From assembly GCA_021783355.1 (NCBI GenBank), contig JAJXTZ010000009.1:1-33168 (forward strand): a stretch of 33,168 bases of DNA, in the 5' to 3' direction. A model generated the notes under the pieces. It was not told the DNA's origin, ran no database searches, and saw nothing but the letters and a program-made list of their open reading frames with translations. Every line of letters starts with the position of its first letter. Position 1 is the first letter of the stretch. Below, piece by piece: positions 1-11,478 of the stretch. Position numbers and translations under genes: made by a program. The stretch is from a bacterium (GTDB taxonomy: Bacteria > Elusimicrobiota > Elusimicrobia > UBA1565 > UBA9628).

Positions 1-168
1 AAGGACCAGTTCTCCTACGTCACGGCGCAGCTGTCGCACTACTTCGCCACGAACCTCAAGTCCTCCATCGAGTACATGGCCGACCTCAAGCAGGACATCA
101 CGGGCAGCAACACCGACCGCGATCCGAAGGGCACCCGGGTCACCGCCTCGATCGAACTCGGATTCTAA
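1..168 (+). CDS. C-terminal end of a probable outer-membrane beta-barrel protein (partial)
   Basis: Frame 1 is open from the first base to TAA and gives the last 55 residues of a protein that begins outside the window. The end shows alternating polar and hydrophobic residues typical of amphipathic strands (YVTAQLSHYFATNLKSSIEY, then TRVTASIELGF). It finishes on a terminal phenylalanine, the usual C-terminal recognition signal for the BAM machinery in Gram-negative outer-membrane proteins. The family (porin or another barrel) cannot be told from this fragment. A strong hairpin follows 12 nt after the stop, so this gene probably ends its own transcript and is separate from hemA. Confidence 0.6.
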   Translation, partial: KDQFSYVTAQLSHYFATNLKSSIEYMADLKQDITGSNTDRDPKGTRVTASIELGF

Positions 169-180
169 AGACATGAAGGG

Positions 181-212
181 CGTCCGGGGCGGGGGAGACC
201 CCGCCCCGGACG
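181..212 (+). terminator. GC-rich hairpin, probable terminator after the outer-membrane gene
   Basis: A perfect 14-bp stem (181-194 with 199-212) closes a GAGA tetraloop. It starts 12 nt after the upstream stop codon. The downstream side is not T-rich, so it may act as a Rho-dependent or processing hairpin rather than a classical intrinsic terminator. The AT-richer stretch that follows (about 220-275) probably holds the hemA promoter, but no convincing -35/-10 pair was seen. Confidence 0.6.
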
Positions 213-275
213 ATCCCGATTGAAGGGCAAATCTGTTGCGTAAATAGAGATACAGCGAACACCGTTTACAAAGAC

Positions 276-1331
276 ATGACCTCCCTCGGAACCCAGCGTC
301 TCGTCGGAATCGGCTTCAGCCACCTCTTGGTGCCGCTGTCGTGCCGGGAGCGCGCGATGGTCCCGGAGCCGCAGGTCGGCGCCGTGCTGCGAGGCCTGGC
401 CCAGGAACTGGGGGTCCGCGAGGCCGCTCTGGTGTCGACCTGCAGCCGGCTCGAGCTCTACGCGGCCACGGACGAGTCGGAGCGCGTGCTGGCGCAGGCG
501 CGGCGCTGGTTCGCGGCGCGGGCGGGGGGCGAGATCGAGACCTGCCTGACCGCCTGGCGCGGCCAGGAGGCTCTCGCGCATCTCTTCAAGGTCGCCTCGG
601 GCCTCGACTCCTGGATCATCGGCGAGTCGGAGATCCTGGGTCAGGTCAAGCGCGCCTACGAGACGGCGCGCGGTGCGGGCCTCACGGGAGCGACGCTCAA
701 CCGGGCGTTCCAGAGCGCGGCCGCGGCCGGCAAGACCGTGCGCGCGCAGACGGGCATCCAACAGGGCGTCCACTCGATCGGAGGGGCGGCGGCCTTGCTC
801 GCGCGCAGCATCTTCGGCGCCGCCGAGGGCGGCTCCACCGTGATCTTCGGCGCGGGCGAGGCCGCGCGAGCGACCGCGCGCCACCTGGCCGCGAAGAACT
901 TCTCCAAGGTCTTCGTCGCCAACCGTACCGTCGAGAGGGCCTGCGCGGTCGCGGCCGAGATCGGCGGGCTCGGAATCGGCTTCGACGAGGGCCTTCGCTT
1001 GCTCGGATCCGCGGAGATCGCCGTCTTCTCCGTTTCCAGCGACGCCCCGGTCCTCGAGGTCGCGGCCCTGCGGCGCCTGGCCGCCGGGAGGTGCCGGCCC
1101 TTGTTCCTGGTGGACCTGGGCATGCCCCGCAACGTCGCGGCGGATTGCGCGGCCCTGCCCGACGTCTACCTCTACAATCTCGACGATTTGAAGGGCGTCG
1201 TGGCGCGCAGCGTCGCGGGCAAGGCGGACGAGTGCGGCCGGGCCGAGGCGCTGGCGGCGCAGGCCGCGCGCGACTGCGCGGCGGAACTCGACAAGGCGGC
1301 GGAGCGGCGGCTGGCCGCGGCGGCGGCGTGA
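276..1331 (+). CDS. hemA: glutamyl-tRNA reductase, short form
   Basis: Reduces glutamyl-tRNA(Glu) to glutamate-1-semialdehyde with NADPH, the first step of C5-pathway tetrapyrrole synthesis. The N-terminal catalytic domain has the family landmarks: VGIGFSHLLVPLSCRER, the nucleophilic cysteine in STCSRLELYA, and the signature GLDSWIIGESEILGQVKRAY. The NADPH-binding domain follows with VIFGAGEAARATARHLA and VFVANRTVERA. At 351 residues it is shorter than the usual 410-450. It stops in the linker helix, where the C-terminal dimerisation domain would normally begin. The sequence after the stop does not look like a frameshifted remainder. No good Shine-Dalgarno is seen before the ATG, but the start fits the family N terminus. 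It lies just upstream of cytochrome genes, which suggests coupling of haem supply to cytochrome production. Confidence 0.93.
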   Translation: MTSLGTQRLVGIGFSHLLVPLSCRERAMVPEPQVGAVLRGLAQELGVREAALVSTCSRLELYAATDESERVLAQARRWFAARAGGEIETCLTAWRGQEALAHLFKVASGLDSWIIGESEILGQVKRAYETARGAGLTGATLNRAFQSAAAAGKTVRAQTGIQQGVHSIGGAAALLARSIFGAAEGGSTVIFGAGEAARATARHLAAKNFSKVFVANRTVERACAVAAEIGGLGIGFDEGLRLLGSAEIAVFSVSSDAPVLEVAALRRLAAGRCRPLFLVDLGMPRNVAADCAALPDVYLYNLDDLKGVVARSVAGKADECGRAEALAAQAARDCAAELDKAAERRLAAAAA

Positions 1332-1369
1332 GGACGACGGACGGCTTTCGAAAATCAAGGAGAACCATA

Positions 1370-1774
1370 ATGAACTTCGCGATGATGCTGGCGTTGGCGG
1401 CGACTGTCTCGGCGGCCCCGGCCCCGAAGACGGACCCCGGGATGAAGGTCTTCAATGCGAACTGCACTGCTTGCCACGGCAAGGACGCCAAGGGCAAGAG
1501 GGCGATGGCGGGCGCGTTCGGCGTCAAAGTCGAGCAGATGAACCTGACGGAGATCCTGCGGGGCAAGACCGACGCGGACGTGATCAAGATCGTGACCGAG
1601 GGTCTCAACAAGAAGATGCCGCCTTTCAAGGGCAAGCTCGACGAGGCCCAGATCAAGGCCGTCGTGTCTTACGTGCGCACTCTCGACCCGAAGTGGACGG
1701 ATAAGAAGGACGAGCCCAAGGCGGACGGGAAGGACGCGGCGAAGGCGGACGAGAAGCCCGCGGGGAAGAACTGA
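1370..1774 (+). CDS. small secreted monohaem cytochrome c with Lys/Ala-rich tail
   Basis: A 134-residue protein with a short signal peptide (MNFAMMLALAATVSAAPA). A single haem-binding motif CTACH lies at residues 32-36, and a likely distal methionine ligand is in KKMPPFKGKL near residue 83, a class I cytochrome c layout. The last 25 or so residues are charged and low-complexity (Lys, Asp, Ala, Pro). The start is set by AAGGAG at 1357-1362, 7 nt before ATG. It sits between hemA and the complex III genes. It could be the soluble electron acceptor of that complex or an accessory electron carrier; this role is inferred from position only. Confidence 0.88.
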   Translation: MNFAMMLALAATVSAAPAPKTDPGMKVFNANCTACHGKDAKGKRAMAGAFGVKVEQMNLTEILRGKTDADVIKIVTEGLNKKMPPFKGKLDEAQIKAVVSYVRTLDPKWTDKKDEPKADGKDAAKADEKPAGKN

Positions 1775-1781
1775 CGCGGCC

Positions 1782-1820
1782 ATGACGGACACTCTCGTCG
1801 GCGGCTCCGAGGTCCGCTGA
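1782..1820 (+). CDS. possible 12-codon leader ORF overlapping the actA start
   Basis: ATG at 1782 opens a 12-codon frame (MTDTLVGGSEVR) whose TGA shares its last base with the ATG of actA (TGATG). GAGGT at 1809-1813, inside this frame, is the probable ribosome-binding site of actA. The arrangement would allow translational coupling, but a frame this short can arise by chance and no Shine-Dalgarno stands before its own ATG. Confidence 0.2.
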   Translation: MTDTLVGGSEVR

Positions 1821-2398
1821 TGGATCCTCGAGACCGCTTCTGGCGCGTGACGGCGCCCTTGGGCGCCCTCTGCGTCGTCCTGACGATCCTCGTGGTCGGC
1901 TGGTCGGTGGAGCCGGCGCGCTATCAGCTCGGCTACGCGCCGGAGCAGCCGATCCCGTTCTCACACCGGATCCACGCCGGCGTCAACGGCATCGCGTGCG
2001 AGTATTGCCACACGAACGCGGACCGCAGCCGGTCCGCGACCGTGCCGCCGTTGCAGACCTGCATGAACTGCCACCAGTTCATGACGCTGCCCGACAAGAC
2101 CCTGCAAGGCGACATCGACAAGGTCGTCGCGGCCCGGGTGAAGTCCGACGCGCCGATCGCGTGGAAGCGCGTCTACCACATGCCGAGCTACGTGTTCTTC
2201 GACCATCGCGCGCACGTCAACGCGAAGATCCAGTGCCAGAGCTGCCACGGCCGTGTGGAGACGCTGGACGTCCAGCAGCGCCTGATGAACATGCGCATGG
2301 GCCGCTGCCTGTCCTGTCACCGGGACCCGGCGCCCTACCTGCCGCCGGGCTCCCCGGTCAAGAAGGGCCCGACGGACTGCTACGCGTGCCACCGATGA
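1820..2398 (+). CDS. actA: alternative complex III subunit A, pentahaem cytochrome c
   Basis: A 192-residue subunit with an N-terminal membrane anchor (about residues 13-29) followed by a periplasmic domain. It carries five CxxCH motifs: CEYCH (60), CMNCH (81), CQSCH (139), CLSCH (163) and CYACH (188). This number and spacing, with the FSHRIHAG and FFDHRAHV histidines that serve as distal ligands in cytochrome c7-like modules, match ActA of alternative complex III. ActA passes electrons from the iron-sulphur subunit ActB towards monohaem cytochrome. GAGGT at 1809-1813 lies 6 nt before ATG. The identification is supported by the downstream actB, actC, actD and actF. Confidence 0.93.
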   Translation: MDPRDRFWRVTAPLGALCVVLTILVVGWSVEPARYQLGYAPEQPIPFSHRIHAGVNGIACEYCHTNADRSRSATVPPLQTCMNCHQFMTLPDKTLQGDIDKVVAARVKSDAPIAWKRVYHMPSYVFFDHRAHVNAKIQCQSCHGRVETLDVQQRLMNMRMGRCLSCHRDPAPYLPPGSPVKKGPTDCYACHR

Positions 2399-2412
2399 AC
2401 GAGGAGAGGAGA

Positions 2413-2593
2413 ATGGGAGACAAGAGGATGACTCGCCGGCAGGCGCTGACCGGTCTGTTCTCGGCGCTCGCCGTCGCGGCGACGCAGCTCCCTCTGCTCG
2501 GCGCGATCTGGCGGCGCTCCGTCCCGGGGCGCGACCGCGTCCGCCGCGGACGCCCGGCCCGCGTGAGCCCCGCGCCGCACACGGTGACGCGCC

Positions 2594-2601
<8 letters not shown>
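2413..2601 (+). CDS. 62-residue Tat-signal-like membrane peptide between actA and actB
   Basis: A short protein not recognised as a known subunit. It begins MGDKRMTRRQALTGLF, a twin-arginine-like motif, followed by one hydrophobic segment (about residues 13-32). It ends in an arginine- and proline-rich tail with no cysteine or haem motif. The ATG at 2413 is chosen because the purine-rich run GAGGAGAGGAGA directly precedes it; an in-frame ATG at 2395 overlaps the actA stop as ATGA. Its end overlaps actB by 8 bp, so it is translated within the operon if at all. It could be an assembly factor, a small structural subunit, or the remnant of a larger Tat-exported protein. ActB carries its own separate RRRFL signal, so this is not simply the actB leader. 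Confidence 0.6.
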
Positions 2602-6883
<4,282 letters not shown>

Positions 6884-6891
<8 letters not shown>

Positions 6892-8014
6892 GCCCGCTTA
6901 CGGCGTGCTGGCCCTCTTCCCGAGCGCCGACGCCCTGCTGAAGGCGATCCCGAAGGTGAAGGCCAGGGGCTACGCGCAGCTCGAGGCGTACACCCCGTAC
7001 CCGGTGCACGGGCTCGACGCGGCGCTGGGACTGCCGGAGTCGAAGCTCGGGGTCTTGGTCTTCTTGATGGCCGCCTTCGGCGCCGTCGGCGTGTTCGCCT
7101 TCGAATGGTGGGCGAACGCCGTCAACTATCCGCTGCTGACGGGCGGCAAGAACGCATTCACCTGGCCGGCCTGGATCCCGCCCACGCTGGAGGGCTCGAT
7201 CTTCCTCGGGACGTTCACGGCCGCGCTCGCGATGCTCTTCATCTTCAACGGACTGCCGTTCTTCGGACATCCGCTCCTGCAGACGAAGACGATTGACGAG
7301 ATCACGCGCGACCGATTCGCCCTGCTGATCGTCCCGTCGGGCGCCGCGTTCGACGAAGCGGACGCCGCGGCGGCACTGCGGGCGGCGGGCGGCGCGGCGG
7401 TCGAGACCCTGCCCGCGCCGAGCCACGAGACGCCGGACGCCGCATGGTGGACGCGGACCGCGCTGGCGATCGCGGCGGCGTGCGCCGTCGCGGGCGGCGC
7501 GACGGCCTTCGCGATCCGGGTCTTCCCGACGGTGAAGCCGATGGTCAACATGGAGGTCCAGCCGCGGCTCGACGCCCAGGAGCCGGACTCGTTCTTCGCG
7601 AACGGGCGCGGGATGCGCCTGCCTCCGGCGGGGACCGTGCCCCGCGGCGGAACGCCGATCCTCGCCGCGAGCCTCGATGCGGCCGGCCGCGAGCTGATCG
7701 ACCCGCTCCCGGTCACCGAGTTCGTGCTCGAGCGCGGGCGGCGCCAGTTCGACCGGCACTGCGCGGTCTGCCACGACCGCCTCGGCACGGGGCGGGCGAG
7801 TCTGAGCTCCGTCTACACGGCCAAGCCCGCCGACCTGCAGTCGTCGACGATGCGCAAGATCGCCGACGGTTCGCTGTACTGGGTGATCTCTCAGGGCTAC
7901 AACACGATGCCCGCCTACGCGGCGGACGTCTCGCCGGACGACCGCTGGGCGATCGTCCGCTACATCAGGGCGCTCCAGCGATCGCAGGACGCGCCGGAGA
8001 GGGACTTGAAATGA
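6884..8014 (+). CDS. actDE: fused alternative complex III subunits D and E (DUF3341 membrane domain plus monohaem cytochrome c)
   Basis: A 376-residue protein joining two subunits that are often separate. Residues 1-170 match ActD: a cytoplasmic start (YGVLALFPSADALLKAI, YTPYPVHGLD) and two membrane helices near 55-77 and 105-125, with the FEWWANAVNYPL and GGKNAFTWPAWIPPTLEGSIF stretches between them. A third helix near 190-212 leads into a periplasmic ActE-like domain. That domain has one haem motif CAVCH at about residue 292 and a likely distal methionine in YNTMPAYA near 342. With three membrane passes, the cytochrome ends up in the periplasm, as needed. No lipobox is needed because the domain is anchored by fusion. 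It overlaps actC by 8 bp and actF by 4 bp. Confidence 0.93.
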
Positions 8015-9168
8015 GCGCGGCGACGACGAATCATCGGGGGCGAGCCCTGCTGGCCGCGGCGGCGGTCGGAGCGGCCGGCATGGCGGCCACCTACTTCCTG
8101 GACGGCGCGGCGCGCTTCTGGGCCAACTGGCTGCTGTGGTTCGTCATCCTGGCCTGCCTGGCCCTCGGGACGCTCTTCCTCGTGGCCCTTCAGCACATCA
8201 CGGGCTCGCTCTGGAGCGTGCCGATGCGGCGCGTCCCGGAGCGGATCGCCGCGCTGACGCCGTGGCTCGTGCCGGTCGCGGCGGTCGCGCTGTTCTCGGT
8301 GCCCGCCGTCTTCTCGTGGACGCAGCCGGGGGCCGACGCGGTCACGCCGCTCGTCCTGAAGTCGGCCTGGCTCAACTACCCGTTCTTCATTCTGCGCCTG
8401 GCGGCGTGCCTGGCGCTGTGGATGCTCTCCTATCACCTGCTGGTCCGGCGCTCGCTGCGCCAGGACGAGTCGAAGGACCCGCGCGTCACGGTCTCGCTCC
8501 GGCGCTTCGCGCCGGCGTTCATGATCATCCTGGCCTTGACGATCACGGTCTTCGCCTTCGACTGGGTCTCCAGTCTCGAGGCGGCGTGGTACAGCGACAT
8601 GTTCGGCGTCTATTTGTTCGCTGGCGCGGTGACGACCGCGATCGCGGCGACGACGCTTGGCGTCATCTACCAGCGGCGCCGCGGGCGCCTGCCGGGCGTG
8701 ACCGAAGACCACCTGTACAACCTCGGCGGCTTGATGTTCGGCTTCACGATCTTCTGGAGCTACATCGCGTTCTCGCAGTACATGCTGCAATGGTACGCGA
8801 ACCTGCCGGAGGAGGTCTTCTGGTTCCAACAGCGGACCTCGGGGAAGATGGAGGGCGTCTTCGTCCTGCTGATGGCCGGGCACTTCTTCGTGCCGTTCCT
8901 GGGACTGATGATGAGGAGCGACAAGAAGGATTGGCGGCGCCTGCGCTGGATCTCGATCTGGGTCCTGTTCATGGAGTTCGTCGACGTCTTCTGGCTGATC
9001 TCCCCGATCGCCGGCAAGGGCCTGAACCTGGGCTGGCCGGAGGCCGCGTTCGCGCTCTTCTTCCTCTCGGCGGGCCTGCTGGTGGTGTCGCGCGCGATGA
9101 GCCGGGGTCCGGACATGCCCGTCGGCGACCCGTTCCTTGAGGACGGGCTCAAATTCCATCTCCGATGA
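8011..9168 (+). CDS. actF: alternative complex III subunit F, integral membrane protein
   Basis: A 385-residue membrane protein with about ten predicted helices, related to ActC but lacking a complete quinol site in characterised complexes. Typical stretches are FSWTQPGADAVTPLVLKSAW, FDWVSSLEAAWYSDMFGVYL, FWSYIAFSQYMLQWYANLPE and GHFFVPFLGLMMRS. The ATG at 8011 overlaps the preceding stop as ATGA, and the gene's own stop overlaps the next ATG the same way, so translation is probably coupled along the operon. It completes the A-B-C-DE-F set of alternative complex III. Confidence 0.94.
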   Translation: MSAATTNHRGRALLAAAAVGAAGMAATYFLDGAARFWANWLLWFVILACLALGTLFLVALQHITGSLWSVPMRRVPERIAALTPWLVPVAAVALFSVPAVFSWTQPGADAVTPLVLKSAWLNYPFFILRLAACLALWMLSYHLLVRRSLRQDESKDPRVTVSLRRFAPAFMIILALTITVFAFDWVSSLEAAWYSDMFGVYLFAGAVTTAIAATTLGVIYQRRRGRLPGVTEDHLYNLGGLMFGFTIFWSYIAFSQYMLQWYANLPEEVFWFQQRTSGKMEGVFVLLMAGHFFVPFLGLMMRSDKKDWRRLRWISIWVLFMEFVDVFWLISPIAGKGLNLGWPEAAFALFFLSAGLLVVSRAMSRGPDMPVGDPFLEDGLKFHLR

Positions 9169-10067
9169 GAGACAAGATGACGTCGCAAGAGTCCAAGATC
9201 CTCGCCGCGTCCGGGGGCGCCCTCGCGGCTGTCGTCCTGGTCGGCGCCGTCGGGGCGCTGTTCATGCGCGGGCCCGGGGCCTACGGCCCGACCTACCGGC
9301 AGGCGACCGCGGGCGCGCCCGCGGACCCCACCGTCTTCGAGAGCGTCCGCGGGAAGATGGAGAGCTCGGGCGGCGCTGCCGCGCTGTTGGCCGTCACGCC
9401 GCAGGCGCTGGCGCGCGGGAAGTCGCTCTACGCCGACTCCTGCGCCGGCTGCCACGGCGACGACGGCAACGCGAAGACCCCCGTCGCGGCCGTCATGAGC
9501 CCGCCGCCCCGCGACTTCACGAGTCCCCGCGGCTGGACGCGCGGCTACACGCTCGCCGAGACCTACCGGACGCTCACCGAGGGCGTCGCCGGCACGGGCA
9601 TGGCGGCGTTCGACACGCTGTCTCCCGCGGACCGCTTCGCGCTGGCTCACTACGTCCAGTCCTTCGGCAAGTTCGATCACAAGGACGACCTGGCCGCCGA
9701 AGCGAAGCTCCTCGACGCGAAGTATCATCTGGCCAAGATGGTCCGCGGCCCCAACAAGGTCTCGGTCCCCGTCGCCATGGCGCACATGGCGGCCGAGTAT
9801 GCGGCGCCGCGCGCGGTCGTCCTGCCGCTCGCCTCCGACCGGAGCCCCGGCGCCCGTTTGTGCCGGCGGCTGGTCTCGGACCCGGTCCGCGCCGCGACGA
9901 TCCTGTCCCAACTCCCGGGCTGGCGGGAGAAGCTGGACGTCTTCGCGGCGGCCGTCCTGGAGGGCGCGCCGGCCAACGGCTTCCGGCCTGCCGCGGCCCT
10001 GCTGACGCGCGCGCAGTGGCGCGCCTTTCACGCCGAGCTCGTCGCCCGCGCGCCCGCGCGGCGCTGA
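9165..10067 (+). CDS. membrane-anchored monohaem cytochrome c with a C-terminal extension
   Basis: A 300-residue protein with an N-terminal hydrophobic anchor (about residues 12-33) and a cytochrome c domain. The haem motif CAGCH is at residue 93, and a likely distal methionine in GTGMAAFD is at 146. Residues from about 165 to the end form a separate Ala/Leu-rich helical region with no haem motif that I do not recognise. The start overlaps actF by 4 bp, so it belongs to the complex III operon. It may carry electrons from the complex to an oxidase encoded elsewhere. A weak 7-bp inverted repeat (10071-10077 with 10092-10098) lies after the stop, in the short gap before the convergent gene. Confidence 0.88.
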   Translation: MRDKMTSQESKILAASGGALAAVVLVGAVGALFMRGPGAYGPTYRQATAGAPADPTVFESVRGKMESSGGAAALLAVTPQALARGKSLYADSCAGCHGDDGNAKTPVAAVMSPPPRDFTSPRGWTRGYTLAETYRTLTEGVAGTGMAAFDTLSPADRFALAHYVQSFGKFDHKDDLAAEAKLLDAKYHLAKMVRGPNKVSVPVAMAHMAAEYAAPRAVVLPLASDRSPGARLCRRLVSDPVRAATILSQLPGWREKLDVFAAAVLEGAPANGFRPAAALLTRAQWRAFHAELVARAPARR

Positions 10068-10104
10068 CGCCGCGGGCAGCGGCCGGAGTTCGCCCGCGTG
10101 GTCC

Positions 10105-11361
10105 TCAGCGCAGGCGCAGGTCGCCTTCGCCGAGGCCTCCGGTCAGCAGCTGCGGCGACTGCTTGCGGCCCGCGCGGCGCGCGTCCTCTTGGACCGCGCG
10201 CCGCGCGTAGCCGTAGAGGCCCTTCAGGGTGACGGCGCCGTCCGGGGCGGCGGCCGCGCCGTTGAGCCCTTCCAGGACGGCTTCGGTCAGGGCGCCGTGC
10301 TTGCGGGCGTCCAGGACCCCGTCCTCGTCGCCGGCCGAGACGGCCAGCAGGGCCGCCGCGCGGCCCAGGGCGCTCGCGGCGGGGTCCAGCGCGGGCACCG
10401 GCGCCTTCACGCCGGGAGCGGCGGCGGTGCGCGCGCCCGCGCCGGAGAAGCCCGCGTCGATGACGGCGACCGCGGCGCGCGCCTTCAGGCCGTCCAGGGC
10501 CTTGTACAGGCGGGAGAGGGGGTAGCCGGTCACCTCCAGTTGAGCCGGGTCGCCGTCCCAGGGCAGCAGGTAGGCGGCCCCGGTCTTGGGGTCGGCGGCC
10601 CCGTCGCCGGCGAAATAGAAGAACACCCGGGAGTTCTCGTCTGCGTTATTGGGCAGCCAGAGCTCCAGGTATCGTTCCAGCCCCGCGCGGCCGGCCTGGC
10701 GGCCGGTCAGCACGAGGACGTTGCGCCGCGGCCAGCCGAGCGCGACCAGATGGCGGCGCACCGCCGCGGCGTCGTTCTCGGCGAAGGCGGCAGGGGGGGC
10801 GTCCCTGTAGTCCTGGATGCCGACGACCAGCGCGAAGTCGTCCGGATGGGCGCCGACCGAGTAGGAGGGGAGGTCCGCGCCGGCGGCGGGCGCCGCGCCC
10901 GCGGTGAGACCCTCGCTCTTGGCCTTGGCGGCGGCCTCCTGGCGCAGGGCGGCGTCCTTGAGGCGGGAGACGATTCCGTCATGGAAGGGGCCGCGGGCCC
11001 GGAGCTCGTCGCGGTGAGTCGCCTCGGCCCCGCGGGCGAGGAGGATCTCGACGAGGCTGAGGTCGCCCTCGATGGCGGCCAGGCTCAGCGCGCTGGTGCC
11101 GTTGCGGCGGGCGTTCACGTCGGCGCCGCGGTCGAGCAGGAGCGTGACCAGGGCGTTGCGGTGGTAGCGGACCGCCAGGGTGAGGGGGGTGAGGCTCGCG
11201 GAGCCGTAGGTCCCGTTGAGGTCGGCGCCGCCGTCGAGCAGAGCGGTCACCTTCGCGGCGTCTCCGGAGCGGATGGCCTTCTCCATCGGGGACGCGGCGC
11301 GGGCCGGACGGCCGAGAAGGACGACGAGCGCGAGCGCCGCGCCGAGCGTGCGAGTGTTCAT
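10105..11361 (-). CDS. secreted ankyrin-repeat protein with a catalytically dead caspase-like (peptidase C14) domain
   Basis: A 418-residue protein. A signal peptide (MNTRTLGAALALVVLLGRPA) is followed by three or so ankyrin repeats (about residues 24-115, for example LTPLTLAVRYHRNALVTLLL and TSALSLAAIEGDLSLVEILL). A linker and a caspase/metacaspase fold (about 173-400) complete it. The fold is clear from ALVVGIQDYRD, FAENDAAAVRRHL, FFYFAGDGA and AVIDAGFSGAGA. The catalytic His (usually YFAGHG) is Asp253 and the catalytic Cys (usually DACFSG) is Gly304. The codons GAC and GGC are unambiguous, so proteolysis is not expected. A longer in-frame start at 11418 exists, but 11361 gives the signal peptide and has GGAGGAG 11 nt upstream. 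A TAGAAT -10 lies at 11387-11392 (minus). It may be a binding or scaffold protein of the envelope. Confidence 0.85.
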   Translation of the reverse strand: MNTRTLGAALALVVLLGRPARAASPMEKAIRSGDAAKVTALLDGGADLNGTYGSASLTPLTLAVRYHRNALVTLLLDRGADVNARRNGTSALSLAAIEGDLSLVEILLARGAEATHRDELRARGPFHDGIVSRLKDAALRQEAAAKAKSEGLTAGAAPAAGADLPSYSVGAHPDDFALVVGIQDYRDAPPAAFAENDAAAVRRHLVALGWPRRNVLVLTGRQAGRAGLERYLELWLPNNADENSRVFFYFAGDGAADPKTGAAYLLPWDGDPAQLEVTGYPLSRLYKALDGLKARAAVAVIDAGFSGAGARTAAAPGVKAPVPALDPAASALGRAAALLAVSAGDEDGVLDARKHGALTEAVLEGLNGAAAAPDGAVTLKGLYGYARRAVQEDARRAGRKQSPQLLTGGLGEGDLRLR

Positions 11362-11426
11362 GGTTTCGGCTGCTCCTCCGGCGGCCATTCTACCCCTTTT
11401 GGCGCGGCGCCCGTCCACCCGCCCGG

Positions 11427-11456
11427 TTGCGTTCGCCGGGCTTTGCGTGCTAACAT
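11427..11456 (+). promoter_or_regulatory. promoter of the TolC-RND operon
   Basis: TTGCGT (11427-11432), an 18-bp spacer and TAACAT (11451-11456) form a plausible sigma70-type promoter directly before a perfect inverted repeat. The predicted transcription start falls inside that repeat, about 16 nt before the TolC start codon. A repressor bound there would block initiation. Confidence 0.5.
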
Positions 11457-11476
11457 ATGACTGACCAATCAGTCAT
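11457..11476 (+). promoter_or_regulatory. perfect 8-4-8 palindrome, probable TetR-family operator
   Basis: ATGACTGACCAATCAGTCAT is a perfect inverted repeat of 8-bp arms around CCAA. TGACTGA/TCAGTCA palindromes of this size are typical of operators bound by TetR-family repressors of efflux pumps. It begins right after the -10 box and ends 2 nt before the ATG of the TolC gene, so it overlaps the predicted transcript start. No regulator gene is present in the window, so the repressor would act from elsewhere. Confidence 0.65.
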
Positions 11477-11478
11477 TT

